NCBI GenBank assembly: GCA_016719015.1
Contig: JADKAZ010000001.1
Coordinates: forward strand, 1-64,000
Source of the DNA: Chitinophagaceae bacterium
GTDB taxonomy: Bacteria > Bacteroidota > Bacteroidia > Chitinophagales > Chitinophagaceae
Direction of reading: 5' to 3'
DNA length: 64,000 nucleotides
Shown: positions 42,533 through 53,800 of the stretch, piece by piece
Position numbering within the stretch: position 1 is the stretch's first letter
Layout of the letters: each line of letters starts with the position of its first letter
Made by a program: the position numbers and the translations under genes
The notes under the pieces: model-generated
The model's input: only the letters and a program-made list of their open reading frames with translations
What the model was told of the DNA's origin: nothing
The model's database searches: none

Positions 42533-45500
42533 ATGAGAAAAATTCTCCAATTGTTCCTGTCGCTATCGTTGATGCTGCTCTTGTTGCCTCCTGCTGTGCA
42601 GGCACAGGAAAGAACTATCACCGGTACTATTCTTTCAGAGGACAATAAGACACCATTGAGTGGTGTTACGGTTAGGGTAAAAGGTACCCGACGCATCGTT
42701 CAAACGGATGCGGAAGGAAAATTCAGTATCAAAGTGAACCCGGGAGAAACACTCCAGGTTTCCTATGTAGGGTATGAAACCTCAGACGTAAAAGTCGGAG
42801 ATGGAAACACTATCGGTATTAGTTTAAAAGCAGCGGACAATATGATGGGAGAAGTAATTGTAACCGCACTTGACCAGAAAAGAACACCCCGGGAACTGGG
42901 TTATTCAGTTCAGAAAGTGAGTGGTGCTGAAGTAGCCGAAACCCAAAGAGAAAATTTTCTCAACGGTTTAAGCGGACGGGTTGCAGGTCTCACCGTTAAT
43001 CCTACCAGCGGTGCTGCAGGTGCATCTTCACAAATTGTATTGAGAGGGTTTAACTCTATGGCATTAGACAACCAACCTCTTTTTGTAATTGATGGAGTTA
43101 TCATGGATAACTCTTCCATTAATGAATCAGGTGGTGGTGCTACATTAGGACTAGTTGAAACATCCTCAAGAAATATCAACCAGACTGCTAACAGAAGTAC
43201 TGACTATACAAACCGTATGGCAGATATTAACCCCAACGATATTGAAACAATTACAGTATTAAAAGGCCCTGAAGCAACAGCTCTTTATGGAAGCCAGGCA
43301 AGTTCCGGAGCCATTATCATTACAACCAAGAAAGGTAAAACTGATGGTAAGTTTGCTGTGAATTATGACAATTCCTTCAGGATTTCCAAATTGACCCGTT
43401 ACCCTGATTATACTACAAAATGGAGTCCCGGAACAAATGGATTATCAGAAAACGCATTTACATATTTCGGCCCGGCTTATGGTGCCAATGTGCAGCAATT
43501 TGATAATGTTGGAAATTTCTTTCAAACTGCTTTCACACAAAATCATAACCTGACTGCGGAATATGGTAAGAAAAATGTAAGCTTCCGTTTTTCAGGTTCC
43601 TTCCTGGACCAGGAAGGAATAGTACCTGAAAATATGTACAACAGGTATTCTCTCCGGCTTACCAATAACACCAAAATAGGTAAGTACATTGAAATAAACC
43701 CTTCTATCACTTATATACATAGCTCCAACGATAAACCTAAAAGAGGTGCTGGTGGCTATTTGCTCAACCTTATGATATGGCCTACCACCGATGATGCCAG
43801 AGATTACCTGGATGCAAATGGCAAAAAAAGATTGCTATATGCGGTGTCGCCAAATTCTGAGATTGATAACCCCTTCTTCAATGTAAAATTCAACCGTGGT
43901 TATGATGAGACTGACAGGTACATTGCTACGTTTGGTATCAATATCAATCCATTCAAATGGCTGAGCATTTCCGGAAGATTTGGATTGGATAAATTTGAAA
44001 GTTCAGGATGGTCATTTTATCATCCATTATCTGCGATACTTGGAAGAGGTCTTGGCGGTCAGCAAGACAATTACTATCGTAAATCACAGGGATATAATCA
44101 TACTATTACAGCCACTGCTAAAAAATCGATCGGCAAACTTAATTTGCGTTTGATGGGTGGAACAACCTGGCAGGATAACAAAGCAGAAATGTATTCTGTT
44201 TTTGGTACCAACTTCGTTGATTCTGTTAACAGCCAGGGCGAGATGGTTAAAAATAATGTGGTTATAACACAAGACCAGATTAATCAATGGATGGGTGACA
44301 GCAGTGCTACAAGAGTTGGCACAAGGCTTCGTCTTAACAGGGGTCTTTTGCCTCCGGGTGGATTATATAATTATTATGTAAGCCGTCAACTGGCGTTCTT
44401 TGGCGAGTTTGCTGTTAATTATAAAAATGTTGTTTTCTTAACTTATTCTCACCGGTTTGAAACTTCCTCTATATTCCCCAAAGACTATAGAAAATATAAT
44501 TATCCTGCTGGTAGCTTAAGCATCATTGTCAGCGATATATTCCCGGTGCTTAAAAAGAATAATCTTATCAACTATATGAAGCTCCGGTCATCTTTGGCCA
44601 GCACTGCCCGTTCCAGCTCACCTTATGCAAACCAGTCAGTGTTTAGTAACATTACTTCAAGTGGTGGAGGTTTTGCATACGGCTTTACAAATAATAACCA
44701 ATTCCTTGAACCAGAAATTCAAAATACCTATGAGATAGGTACAGAAACAAAACTGTTCAAAGGAAAAATCGGTTTTGATATTACCTATTATAATACCCTG
44801 AACAAAAAACAAATTGCAGAGAATTTCAGGGCCAGTTACGGAACAGGTTATGTACTGAACACCATCAATGTGGGAAGTACCCGTAATAAAGGACTTGAAA
44901 TCAGTCTTGATTTTAACCCGATCGTAAGAAAGAATCTGACCTGGAACATGCGGTTCAACTTTAACAGGATGAGAAATGAAGTTGTTTCATTACCAGCCAA
45001 CGTTCCGGAATTTTATATCTCCGACACCTGGCTTTATGGTAATGCAAGAGGCGGACTGGTTACCGGAGGTCCTACTACAGCGATAACTTCGTACGGTTAC
45101 CAAAGAAATACTGCTGGTGCTATCCTGATAAATCCAGCTAACGGTTTACCGGTTTTAGATTTGAACTTCAGGGTTAGAGGCGACAGAAACCCTAATTATA
45201 CTGTAGGATGGGTGAACAATTTCAAATACGGAAACTGGAACCTGAATTTTGTCTGGGATCTCAGAGTTGGTGGCGACATCTTTAATGCTACTGACATGTA
45301 TCTTACTTTACAAGGTGTAAGTAAACGTACAGATGACAGGTATACACCCAGAATTATCAATGGTGTTTTAAATGATGGTTTACAGAATTCTGCAACACCT
45401 ACACCGAATAACATCGTTGTAATTCCAGCTTATAACCAGGGTTATTATACATTATTACCTGAAGAAGAATTCATTGAAAAAGATATCAACTGGTTCCGGA

Positions 45501-45742
45501 TGAGGGATATAACGCTACGGTACACCTTCTCACAAAATATGATTAAGAAAATGGGCTTCCTGAAATCACTGGGAATGTTTGTAACGGCGAATGACCTGAT
45601 TTTAATGACCAACTACTCCGGTGCTGACCCATCTGTGAATGGCAATACAGCAGGTACCCGTGGTGTAGGCGGCTGGGGCTTTGATTTCGGAAATGTACCG
45701 GCACCTGTTAGTGTTAACTTCGGAATAAGAGCTGGTTTCTAA
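42533..45742 (+). CDS. SusC/RagA-family TonB-linked outer-membrane receptor
   Basis: A 1069-residue SusC-type transporter. The signal peptide ends ...PAVQAQE. The carboxypeptidase-regulatory-like domain (residues about 25-110, TITGTILSEDNKTPLSGVTV, ending SYVGYETSDV) is followed by the plug, which contains the SusC signature region (RGFNSMALDNQPLFVIDGVI and the TVLKGPEATALYGSQASSGA segment), and then the barrel, ending APVSVNFGIRAGF. It imports oligosaccharides or other large nutrients together with the SusD lipoprotein encoded next. The substrate is not evident; no glycoside hydrolase gene is adjacent. Confidence 0.95.
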   Translation: MRKILQLFLSLSLMLLLLPPAVQAQERTITGTILSEDNKTPLSGVTVRVKGTRRIVQTDAEGKFSIKVNPGETLQVSYVGYETSDVKVGDGNTIGISLKAADNMMGEVIVTALDQKRTPRELGYSVQKVSGAEVAETQRENFLNGLSGRVAGLTVNPTSGAAGASSQIVLRGFNSMALDNQPLFVIDGVIMDNSSINESGGGATLGLVETSSRNINQTANRSTDYTNRMADINPNDIETITVLKGPEATALYGSQASSGAIIITTKKGKTDGKFAVNYDNSFRISKLTRYPDYTTKWSPGTNGLSENAFTYFGPAYGANVQQFDNVGNFFQTAFTQNHNLTAEYGKKNVSFRFSGSFLDQEGIVPENMYNRYSLRLTNNTKIGKYIEINPSITYIHSSNDKPKRGAGGYLLNLMIWPTTDDARDYLDANGKKRLLYAVSPNSEIDNPFFNVKFNRGYDETDRYIATFGININPFKWLSISGRFGLDKFESSGWSFYHPLSAILGRGLGGQQDNYYRKSQGYNHTITATAKKSIGKLNLRLMGGTTWQDNKAEMYSVFGTNFVDSVNSQGEMVKNNVVITQDQINQWMGDSSATRVGTRLRLNRGLLPPGGLYNYYVSRQLAFFGEFAVNYKNVVFLTYSHRFETSSIFPKDYRKYNYPAGSLSIIVSDIFPVLKKNNLINYMKLRSSLASTARSSSPYANQSVFSNITSSGGGFAYGFTNNNQFLEPEIQNTYEIGTETKLFKGKIGFDITYYNTLNKKQIAENFRASYGTGYVLNTINVGSTRNKGLEISLDFNPIVRKNLTWNMRFNFNRMRNEVVSLPANVPEFYISDTWLYGNARGGLVTGGPTTAITSYGYQRNTAGAILINPANGLPVLDLNFRVRGDRNPNYTVGWVNNFKYGNWNLNFVWDLRVGGDIFNATDMYLTLQGVSKRTDDRYTPRIINGVLNDGLQNSATPTPNNIVVIPAYNQGYYTLLPEEEFIEKDINWFRMRDITLRYTFSQNMIKKMGFLKSLGMFVTANDLILMTNYSGADPSVNGNTAGTRGVGGWGFDFGNVPAPVSVNFGIRAGF

Positions 45743-45772
45743 ACAACAATTATGATTTCAAAATATTCACCA

Positions 45773-47422
45773 ATGAAAAAAATATTAATCGCAATAACAT
45801 CTGTTGCTTTACTGACAGCCGTCGTAAGCAGTTGTTCTAAAAAAATAGATGAGGCATATGCCAACCCCAATGCGGATGTAAGGGTTCCGGTAGAGAAATT
45901 ATTACCGGGTATTATTTCCTGTATGGCAGGTAATAGTGCAGGACATGGCCCGTTAAATGATATCCGTTTTGCCGGAAAATTTATCCAGAACTTCCTTTTC
46001 TGTAACAGCTTAGGAGAATGGGATCAGATGGGTAATCGTCCCGGTACAGACAATGCAGCTTCTATGTGGCGTATCCATTTTTATGATATCGGCCAAAACT
46101 GCAATAACATGATTAAGTGGGGAATTGAAGAAGAAAAATGGGACTATGCAGGTGTTGGAAAAGCCATTTTTGCATGGAGCTGGTTAATTCTTACTGATTA
46201 CCATGGCGAAGTAATTAATCCCGCTGAGGCTTTTAATACTGGTGCCCTTACTTTCAGTTATACTACACAGGATGTAATTTATGCGTATGTACGTCAGCTT
46301 TGTCATGAGGCTATTGCGTACCTGAACACAACAGGTGGCGCTGCAAGCCAGGCAAACCTTGCAATTGGCGACCAATATTTTTATAATGGAGATGTGAACA
46401 AATGGAAAAAATTTGTTTATGGAATTCTAGCCCGTTCTTTCCATCATCTTACCAACAAGGGAAGCTACCAGGCCGACTCAGTTCTATATTACAGTAATTT
46501 ATCCATCAATGACAATGCTGATAATGCGATGGTAAAGTTTGCGAGTACAGGTATTAGTGGCAACACTAATTTCTTTGGGCCACTGCGTGGCAACCTGGCC
46601 AGCACTCTTGTAGTTACAGAAACTGCCATCCGCCAGTCAGCATTTGTTGCAGACCTCATGTCAGGATTAAATAGTGCTTTCCCTGCCGTTGCAGATCCAA
46701 GGGCTATGTATTTGCTACGTACCAATACAAACGGTACATTCAAAGGATTACAGCCTAACAAAGGGCAAACTGTAATCACTGCTAACGACAGACCAGAAAG
46801 TTTTTGGGGAATCAGCCAGGCTGCGGGTGTAAATAATACTGCACCCGGTACTGATAATAATTGCCGCTACCTGTTTCGGAATGCATCAGAATTCCCCGTT
46901 ATGACCGCAGCAGAAATACAGTTTATAATAGCAGAAGCTCTTTTCAGAACTGGTGATAAACCAGGTGCCCGTGCTGCTTATAAAAAAGGTATTGAGTTAA
47001 ATTTTGATATGCTGATGAATACTTACAGTACCAATGTTCCGGCACCAAACCTGCTTACTACTACTATCAGAGATAATTTTGTAAACAACGTGGCTGTAGT
47101 GCCTGCTGCTGCTAACCTGACACTGACACATATCATGATGCAAAAGTATATTGCTCTTTATATACATGGCACCTTTGAAACATGGGTGGATATGCGCCGC
47201 TATCACTATACAGACCTTGATCCGAATACTGGCCAGCAGGTCTATAGAGGCTTTACACCTCCATCTGGTTCAGACCTGTACGCAAACAACGGAGGTAAAC
47301 TGATCTACCGTACAAGACCAAGATTTAATTCAGAGTATGTCTGGAACCTAAACGAATTAACAAGAATAGGTGCAACAGCTCTTGATTATCACACCAAAGA
47401 GTGCTGGTTCTCATTACCATAA
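45773..47422 (+). CDS. SusD/RagB-family nutrient-binding lipoprotein
   Basis: About 549 residues. The start MKKILIAITSVALL at 45773 gives a lipoprotein signal with lipobox VVSSC; an ATG at 45752 is also possible. The body is of the SusD-like type: RFAGKFIQNFLFCNSLGEWD, AGVGKAIFAWSWLILTDYHG EV region, then FPVMTAAEIQFIIAEALFRT and TWVDMRRYHYTDLD, the usual TPR-linked helices. It forms the surface lid over the SusC channel. It starts 30 bases after susC. Confidence 0.93.
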   Translation: MKKILIAITSVALLTAVVSSCSKKIDEAYANPNADVRVPVEKLLPGIISCMAGNSAGHGPLNDIRFAGKFIQNFLFCNSLGEWDQMGNRPGTDNAASMWRIHFYDIGQNCNNMIKWGIEEEKWDYAGVGKAIFAWSWLILTDYHGEVINPAEAFNTGALTFSYTTQDVIYAYVRQLCHEAIAYLNTTGGAASQANLAIGDQYFYNGDVNKWKKFVYGILARSFHHLTNKGSYQADSVLYYSNLSINDNADNAMVKFASTGISGNTNFFGPLRGNLASTLVVTETAIRQSAFVADLMSGLNSAFPAVADPRAMYLLRTNTNGTFKGLQPNKGQTVITANDRPESFWGISQAAGVNNTAPGTDNNCRYLFRNASEFPVMTAAEIQFIIAEALFRTGDKPGARAAYKKGIELNFDMLMNTYSTNVPAPNLLTTTIRDNFVNNVAVVPAAANLTLTHIMMQKYIALYIHGTFETWVDMRRYHYTDLDPNTGQQVYRGFTPPSGSDLYANNGGKLIYRTRPRFNSEYVWNLNELTRIGATALDYHTKECWFSLP

Positions 47423-47449
47423 ACTTTATTATCATTAAAACTAAGTATA

Positions 47450-48234
47450 ATGAAATCTAAATTATTAAAACTGACAGCCGGCAGCACACTCATGATTGCA
47501 TTATTTATGCAATCATGCACCAAGGAGGCCCCTTCAGCATTCACCACACAAGAGAACTTTACCAATAATACTCTTATCCGGGTGTATGTTGCCACTGTAA
47601 ATGCTGATCGCAATTATGTTTACGTTGATGGAAAACCATTGAACGGAGCAAAATTAATTACAGGAGGTCTCTTCCCTGCAACAGGTATTTATGCATCAAG
47701 TGTGTCTCCCGGGTTAAAAAACTTCGTTGTTAGAGATACATTAACTGCAACTACCCAAGTTCCGTTGTCTTTTGCTGAAAATATGCTGGTGAATAAGTAC
47801 TATACTGTTTTTTTGTATGATTCTATTAATGCACCAAAGCAGAAAACAGTAGCCACTAACATTGTAATTCCTGCCGATACCAGTGCAAGAATCCGCTTTG
47901 CTAATTTTGTTCATACAAAAGTTGGTATCCCTGCTATTGATATTTTCTCAGTAAGAAAAATGCAAATGTGGCTACCAACCTGCAGGTAACAGACGTTACA
48001 GATTTTATTCCTTATCCTTCAGATTTAACTGATACTTTTTATGTACGTACGGCTGGTTCCGGAACAAACCTGTTCAATTTCACTGCGGCTCCTGCCAATG
48101 TGCCTACTAATATCCAATCAATTTTTACACCAAGACCAAAAAGGAGCTATACACTTGTTTTCCGTGGTAGCTATACTCATAACATAACCACTCAAGCCCA
48201 ATTAAGACAACTTTCAGTATTTACTGACCGTTAA
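47450..48234 (+). pseudogene. DUF4397 lipoprotein gene, frameshifted
   Basis: The first part (47450-47989) encodes a lipoprotein signal with lipobox FMQSC and a DUF4397-like beta domain (TLIRVYVATVNADRNYVYVD, SPGLKNFVVRD). The second part (47968-48234) continues it in another frame (TNLQVTDVTDFIPYPS, ending LRQLSVFTDR). One extra A in the five-A run 47956-47960 restores a single product of about 261 residues (...VRKNANVATNLQVTDV). It follows susD by 27 bases and is probably the third gene of the uptake operon. It could be a true mutation or a homopolymer error. Confidence 0.8.
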
Positions 48235-48252
48235 GAATAAATGTCTTTAATA

Positions 48253-48284
48253 AAAAAAAATCCGCCAGTTGGCGGATTTTTTTT
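48253..48284. terminator. Bidirectional terminator
   Basis: AAAAAAAATCCGCC (48253-48266) pairs perfectly with GGCGGATTTTTTTT (48271-48284) around AGTT. It lies between the convergent SusCD operon and the SpmAB gene and should work on both strands. Confidence 0.92.
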
Positions 48285-48303
48285 ATTCCCATCAAAAACA
48301 ATA

Positions 48304-49704
48304 TCAGGCAAAGAATATATATGCCATTGCAATGGCAGTGATTATACCAGCCAGGTCGGCCAGCAACATGGTGGTTACCGCATACCTAGTATTCTTAATT
48401 CCTACTGCACCAAAATAAACAGCTATAATGTAAAAGGTAGTATCGGAGGAACCCCGGAATACGGAAGCCAGGTTACCTGCAAATGAATCGGGGCCATGAG
48501 CATTCATCGTATCAATCATAATAGCCCTTGCCCCACTCCCACTTAGCGGTTTTATCAACGCTGTAGGCAAGCTGTCTACAATTCTTGTATCTCCGTTGAG
48601 TAATACAAAAAGATTTTTTATTCCATCAAGTACAAATTCAAATGCACCACTATTGCGCAGCAAACTGATGGCCACGAGCAGGCCAACCAGGTAGGGAATG
48701 ATTCTAACGGCTGTTTCAAATCCTCCTTTTGCACCATCGATAAAAGCATCAAAAATATTTATCTTCTTATACATACCTCCCAGTACAATCAATAAAAATA
48801 TAAGGAGGATAATACCATTACTCAGGCTGGTTGAAAACAACTGTACTCCCTGTGCATCCAGTGACTTGATATAATAAATCAATGCAGCAATAACAGTTGA
48901 GATTCCCAGTACCCAGAACAAAATAACGGGCTGAAAAATCCTGATACGCTGCCGGAAGGCCACTATCAGCATAGCTGCAATCGTAGCAACAAAAGTGGCA
49001 ATCATGCAGGGAATGAAAATATCCGTAGGATGTGCTGACTTCAATGCTACTCTATCTGCGATGATAATAGTTGGAATTAACGTCAATCCCGAAGCATGCA
49101 GGCATAAGAACATCAATTGTGCATTCGAAGCCCTGTCTTTATCCGGGTTAATTTCCTGGAGGCTTTCCATGGCTTTTATTCCAAATGGAGTAGCGGCATT
49201 ATCCAATCCCATCAGGTTGGCTGAAAAATTCATTACCATATGCCCCATCGAAGGATGGTTTTTTGGTACCTCAGGAAAAATTTTTGAAAAGAATGGCCCT
49301 ATGATCCTTGAAAGAAAACGTATACCACCTGCCCTCTCTGCGATGCTCATAAAACCCATAAACAAAGCCATAATACCAATAAGGCCAATACAAAGATTCA
49401 CTGCATCTTTAGTTGTTTCAAATATTCCGTTTGCAGGCAGCAGACGGTAAGCCCGGTAAGTGGTGCCTTCTGTTTTGTAAATCTTCTCTTTTCCCCATAC
49501 AGCTACTTTCTGGTTGGAGAACTGGCTGAGGACAGTAGCAGGAATAGCGGCAGAATCCACAGTCCGTACGGCAACAGTATCTGAGTTTTTTCCAGTAACA
49601 AGACTTCCGAAAAGATTTTGCTGACCGGGTTGAAAAACAAATCTGCCGGCTGCCACCAGCAAAGCAATGATGATAAAGGCTGTCCAAATCCTGCTTAACG
49701 CCAT
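48304..49704 (-). CDS. SpmA/SpmB-fusion nucleoside recognition (Gate) domain membrane protein
   Basis: A 466-residue integral membrane protein formed from two Gate/nucleoside-recognition domains that are separate in spore formers (SpmA and SpmB). Domain 1 (about 90-250) includes LCIGLIGIMALFMGFMSIAE and MNFSANLMGLDNAATPFGIK. Domain 2 (about 290-460) includes FDAFIDGAKGGFETAVRIIP and GSGARAIMIDTMNAHGPDSF. A hydrophobic N-terminus and a soluble stretch (residues about 25-80) come first. The substrate is unknown; despite its old name it has no link to sporulation here. Confidence 0.88.
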   Translation of the reverse strand: MALSRIWTAFIIIALLVAAGRFVFQPGQQNLFGSLVTGKNSDTVAVRTVDSAAIPATVLSQFSNQKVAVWGKEKIYKTEGTTYRAYRLLPANGIFETTKDAVNLCIGLIGIMALFMGFMSIAERAGGIRFLSRIIGPFFSKIFPEVPKNHPSMGHMVMNFSANLMGLDNAATPFGIKAMESLQEINPDKDRASNAQLMFLCLHASGLTLIPTIIIADRVALKSAHPTDIFIPCMIATFVATIAAMLIVAFRQRIRIFQPVILFWVLGISTVIAALIYYIKSLDAQGVQLFSTSLSNGIILLIFLLIVLGGMYKKINIFDAFIDGAKGGFETAVRIIPYLVGLLVAISLLRNSGAFEFVLDGIKNLFVLLNGDTRIVDSLPTALIKPLSGSGARAIMIDTMNAHGPDSFAGNLASVFRGSSDTTFYIIAVYFGAVGIKNTRYAVTTMLLADLAGIITAIAMAYIFFA

Positions 49705-49767
49705 AAAAATTGATTGAGTGATGAAGTTAATTGTTTCACCTCAAACAGCCATCAGGCATCAAACCCC

Positions 49768-49775
49768 TATCTTTG
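49768..49775 (+). promoter_or_regulatory. -7 element upstream of ychF
   Basis: TATCTTTG matches TAnnTTTG, 19 bases before the ATG at 49795, a plausible spacing for a short leader. Confidence 0.5.
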
Positions 49776-49794
49776 CGCCTCGAAAAAATAAGAT

Positions 49795-50892
49795 ATGGCA
49801 TTGCAAGCAGGAATTGTAGGATTACCGAATGTTGGAAAATCAACTCTGTTTAACGCAGTAAGTAACAGCGCAAAGGCGCAGGCAAGTAATTACCGCTTTT
49901 GTACAATTGATCCCAACGTTGGTTTAGTGGATGTGCCAGACCCCCGGTTAGATAAGCTGGCAGAATTAGTAGTGCCCAATCGAACTGTTCCCACACAAAT
50001 TGAAATTGTTGATATAGCCGGCCTTGTTCGTGGGGCCAGTAAAGGAGAAGGCCTTGGTAATAAATTCCTGGCTAATATCCGTGAAGTGGATGCTATTATA
50101 CATGTGGTACGTTGTTTTGAAGATGAGAATATTTTACGGGATGAAGGAGCTATCAATCCTGTAAGCGATAAAGAAATAATCGATACAGAACTTCAATTGA
50201 AAGATCTCGAGGCCGTTGAAAAGAAAATTCAAAAAACAGAAAAGCAAATAAAACTTGACCCCAAGTTCAAAGTGGAGCTTGAAGTTTTAATCCGCTGCAA
50301 AGAACACCTGGAAAAAGGAAGAAGTATCCGGGAGTTGGACCTGGATAAAGAAGAAAAAGTGGCTATTGCGGATCTCTTTCTTTTAACAGATAAGCCGGTG
50401 CTGTATGTGGCAAATGTGGATGAGGCTTCCATGCATACCGGGAATAAATATTCCGAAGCTCTGAAAGCAGCTGTTAAAGATGAGAATGCTGAAGTCATCA
50501 TCATGAACAATAATATTGAAGCACAGATTGCTGAAATGGAAAGTGCAGACGATAAGCAATTATTCATGGATGAATATAAAATGACAGAGCCTGCATTAGA
50601 CAGACTGATTCATTCGGCATACCGGTTGCTGAATCTTTATACATATTTTACCGCCGGTGTACAGGAAGTAAGAGCCTGGACAATCCATGAGGGTTGGAAA
50701 GCACCTCAGGCCGCCAGTGTTATTCATACCGACTTTGAAAAAGGTTTTATCAAAGCAGAAGTTATCAGCTATGATGACTTTGTAAAATATGGTTCGGAAG
50801 CAGCCTGCCGTGAAGTGGGTAAATTAAGAATTGAAGGAAAAGAATATGTCGTAAAAGATGGTGATGTGATGCACTTCCGGTTCAATGTCTAA
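49795..50892 (+). CDS. ychF: Redox-regulated ATPase YchF (OLA1 family)
   Basis: A 365-residue Obg-family P-loop protein that prefers ATP. The P-loop GLPNVGKSTLFNAVS is at residues about 8-22, the switch/G3 region is DIAGLVRGASKGEGLGNKFL, and the G4 position reads VANVDE, which explains the loss of GTP specificity. A helical arm (about 130-200) and a C-terminal TGS domain (VRAWTIHEGWKAPQAASVIH, ending VVKDGDVMHFRFNV) complete it. The protein binds ribosomes and is linked to stress responses. Length is standard. Confidence 0.97.
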   Translation: MALQAGIVGLPNVGKSTLFNAVSNSAKAQASNYRFCTIDPNVGLVDVPDPRLDKLAELVVPNRTVPTQIEIVDIAGLVRGASKGEGLGNKFLANIREVDAIIHVVRCFEDENILRDEGAINPVSDKEIIDTELQLKDLEAVEKKIQKTEKQIKLDPKFKVELEVLIRCKEHLEKGRSIRELDLDKEEKVAIADLFLLTDKPVLYVANVDEASMHTGNKYSEALKAAVKDENAEVIIMNNNIEAQIAEMESADDKQLFMDEYKMTEPALDRLIHSAYRLLNLYTYFTAGVQEVRAWTIHEGWKAPQAASVIHTDFEKGFIKAEVISYDDFVKYGSEAACREVGKLRIEGKEYVVKDGDVMHFRFNV

Positions 50893-53800
50893 AACAAAGC
50901 TGTAATTGCCGCCCTTCCTATATGCACCGTTTTCGATGTGCCGGCTTTTCTTCCATCATAGGTAAAGTTTAATTCCAGGTTATTCAGCAATCTTTTACTG
51001 AATCCCAAAGTCCACAGGTAATTTTTTCCGGGAAGCAACCCGTCCAGCATAATATAACTCACTGTTGTATTAGCAGGAAATTTATAATCAATATTATTAA
51101 AAGTAAATTTTCCATTAATGGAACTACTTTGAAGAATATTGTACTTTGACTCTACATTTATTGAATGAGAAGAAGATTTTTCTCCTCCATAAAAGGGCAA
51201 GTTCTTCTTACTGTCAAATTTATAACTGGTCACAATTCTAAATGACGTTCCCTGTATAAATGTCAGGAATGGCTCCACACTGTAAATAGACAACTGGTAA
51301 TTCCTGTTCGCAAACTGCTGTGATGGTGTATAAAGAGCATTTTCGCCTTTTTTACCATTTACTGTCAGGGAAAAAGACCGGTTTATATTCCAACGCCATT
51401 TTAGCAGCCAATCATTCAGTTTCCTGCTTTCGTAGCCATACGTCAATAATGATTTGCCGGAATTGCGTAGATTACTCAAATCAAAGCCCCATTTACTATT
51501 GTAACGGTTGAATGAAAAGGTGTTGAGTATTGTTGTACTAAGAGTAATCAGTGCTGTATCATTTACACCATATTTAAATGGGTTAAATTCGAATGTCCCT
51601 TTTGCCAACGATTTTTTACTTGTTTGAAACGAAGTAACCAGGTTGGTCTTTGCTAAAAACTTCCTTAGCCCTTTTAAATTTGGCGAATTCAATACTGCTC
51701 TTGGATTAATATTCAGACTATAATTAAAAGTGATAAAATTCGCTTTGATAAAATCATTCGTGGGAGTAAATATGCGGATAAATTTTGCCTGGTCTACAAA
51801 CGCAGCCAATTCAAATTCATTTAACTGCTGTACACCGTCATTGTTATAATCATTCCAGGCAAACTGACCTGTGCCTGCCGGCACTTCCAGGTAAGCAAAA
51901 TCCCGTCGTTGCTCCTGCCCTGCTCCCACTTCATACAGAATATTACCATTCAGTAATCCTTTCCACTCATTCATAACATACTCTGCCCTGCCCAGAATAG
52001 TTTCATCTTCCTTTTGTTTTGATACAGCACCATCATAAACTTTCAGCTTACGAAAAGTAGTATTCAGGTAAAATTGTCTTTTTTGATTCGACAGCAGTTC
52101 TGCCTGCAGGTTCAGATTCAGGCTACGGTCTCCACGGATAAGGTCTTTACCTACCGGGTACTTATCAGACCTGGTAAAAAAGGAAATACCATACTTATTC
52201 TTTTTAGCTTCGTCGGACTTCAGGTAAACCGAATACGTATCGAATGAAAAAGCAAAAGGTGTTAATGTGTCAACAGTTTTATTTCTGACTTCATTTTGTT
52301 CAAGGGAGTATTTAAATCCTAACCGCCAATTGTTAAACTGTTTGAGTTGTTTACTTATATCAATCGTTGGGCGCAGGAAGGTGCCATTATCAAAAGCAGA
52401 ATTGAAATTTGTAATGACAAACTGGTTATTCACCTGCCATCCTTTCCAATCGGCTGTATGCTGCAATGAATTCTGAACACCGTTATATTTATCACTCCGG
52501 TTGTAATTTATAAATCCATAGTTAAGTGTATGATTGGCCTTATCCCTTATTCCTGCCGTTGCCCGGATAATATTTTCATCTACTGGTTTTAAGGTAAAGG
52601 GCAATCCCCAATCACGGGAAAATTCCACGGTCCGTAATCTTTCCAATGGTTTAAACTTGCTTTGCACATATTCATAGTCTACTCCGGTGGTTAATCGTAG
52701 CCTTTTAGCAGATGAAAATATTTTCTCGTTGCCGAAACTAAATTTTGCAGCCCATCCCCTGTCGTCTCCATTGTCTTTTGAAGAAAAAGTATTGATGTCA
52801 GTATTACTAGTGGCAATTTCAGCTTTTAGAGATGTGTTCTTATTAAGTGTGTAATCAAGTCCCAGGTTAACTATCTGTTGTTTCTTGGGTGTAACCAAAA
52901 TTTGAACTGGTTCATACTGTCCCTGTTTTATTCCTGCAATGGGTGCCACATAGCGATAGACCTTTCCATTGGCCCCATTAAAATCAGGAACATAATTACC
53001 ATTTCCCTGTCTTACATCCACAAATGACAAATTATATTTGGCCAGAGCAGGGTTGGTAGAATACTGGTAAAATGAATCCAGGCCGATATAGATTTTTTCA
53101 TATAAAATTTTACCAACGGCGAATGTATCTAATACTGCAGATGGATAAAGTGCATTTTGTGTACTGTCGCCAATATCTGCAAGAAACTGTCGTTGCCTGT
53201 CATCCAAAATCTGGTTAATCTGTGAATTCTTTGCATCACTATTATTGAAGGCGCCAATTCTAATTTTCAGTTTTTGATTTATGTCAAACTCCTGTGACAA
53301 ATAAAGATTAGCATTCAAAAAATTTCTATCCGCATATTCAAACTCCACCTGTATCCTGCTATCCTTTGTTATCATCCGCCTAGGAGTAAAAGTAATTTCT
53401 GCAGAATTATAATTAATGATATAATCCTGGTCTTCGCCCCTTTGCATCAGTTCCCCGTCAATAAAAACCCTTTCTGTGTTGGCGAGGATAATAAAAAAGA
53501 ACTCATTGTTTGCACCCCGTAGCCGGTAAGGTCCCTGGTTGCCCTCTAAAGCCTCAATAAAATTTCGGGTAAATTTTCCTTTGGCAACCGAACCACTCAC
53601 CAATGTTTTTGAATTAATATTTTTTGAAATCCGGTTGGTAGTCTGAAACGAAATACCCTGCAACCGTTTATAAAAATTTAAAAAGTAGCCCTGGTTCTGC
53701 CGGATATCAATGTCTCCCAGGCTTAATTGCCAGTTACGTTTTCTAAAATGCAAATACACCTGGTCAAATTCATTTAATTGCTGGGTGGTTCCATCTGGCT

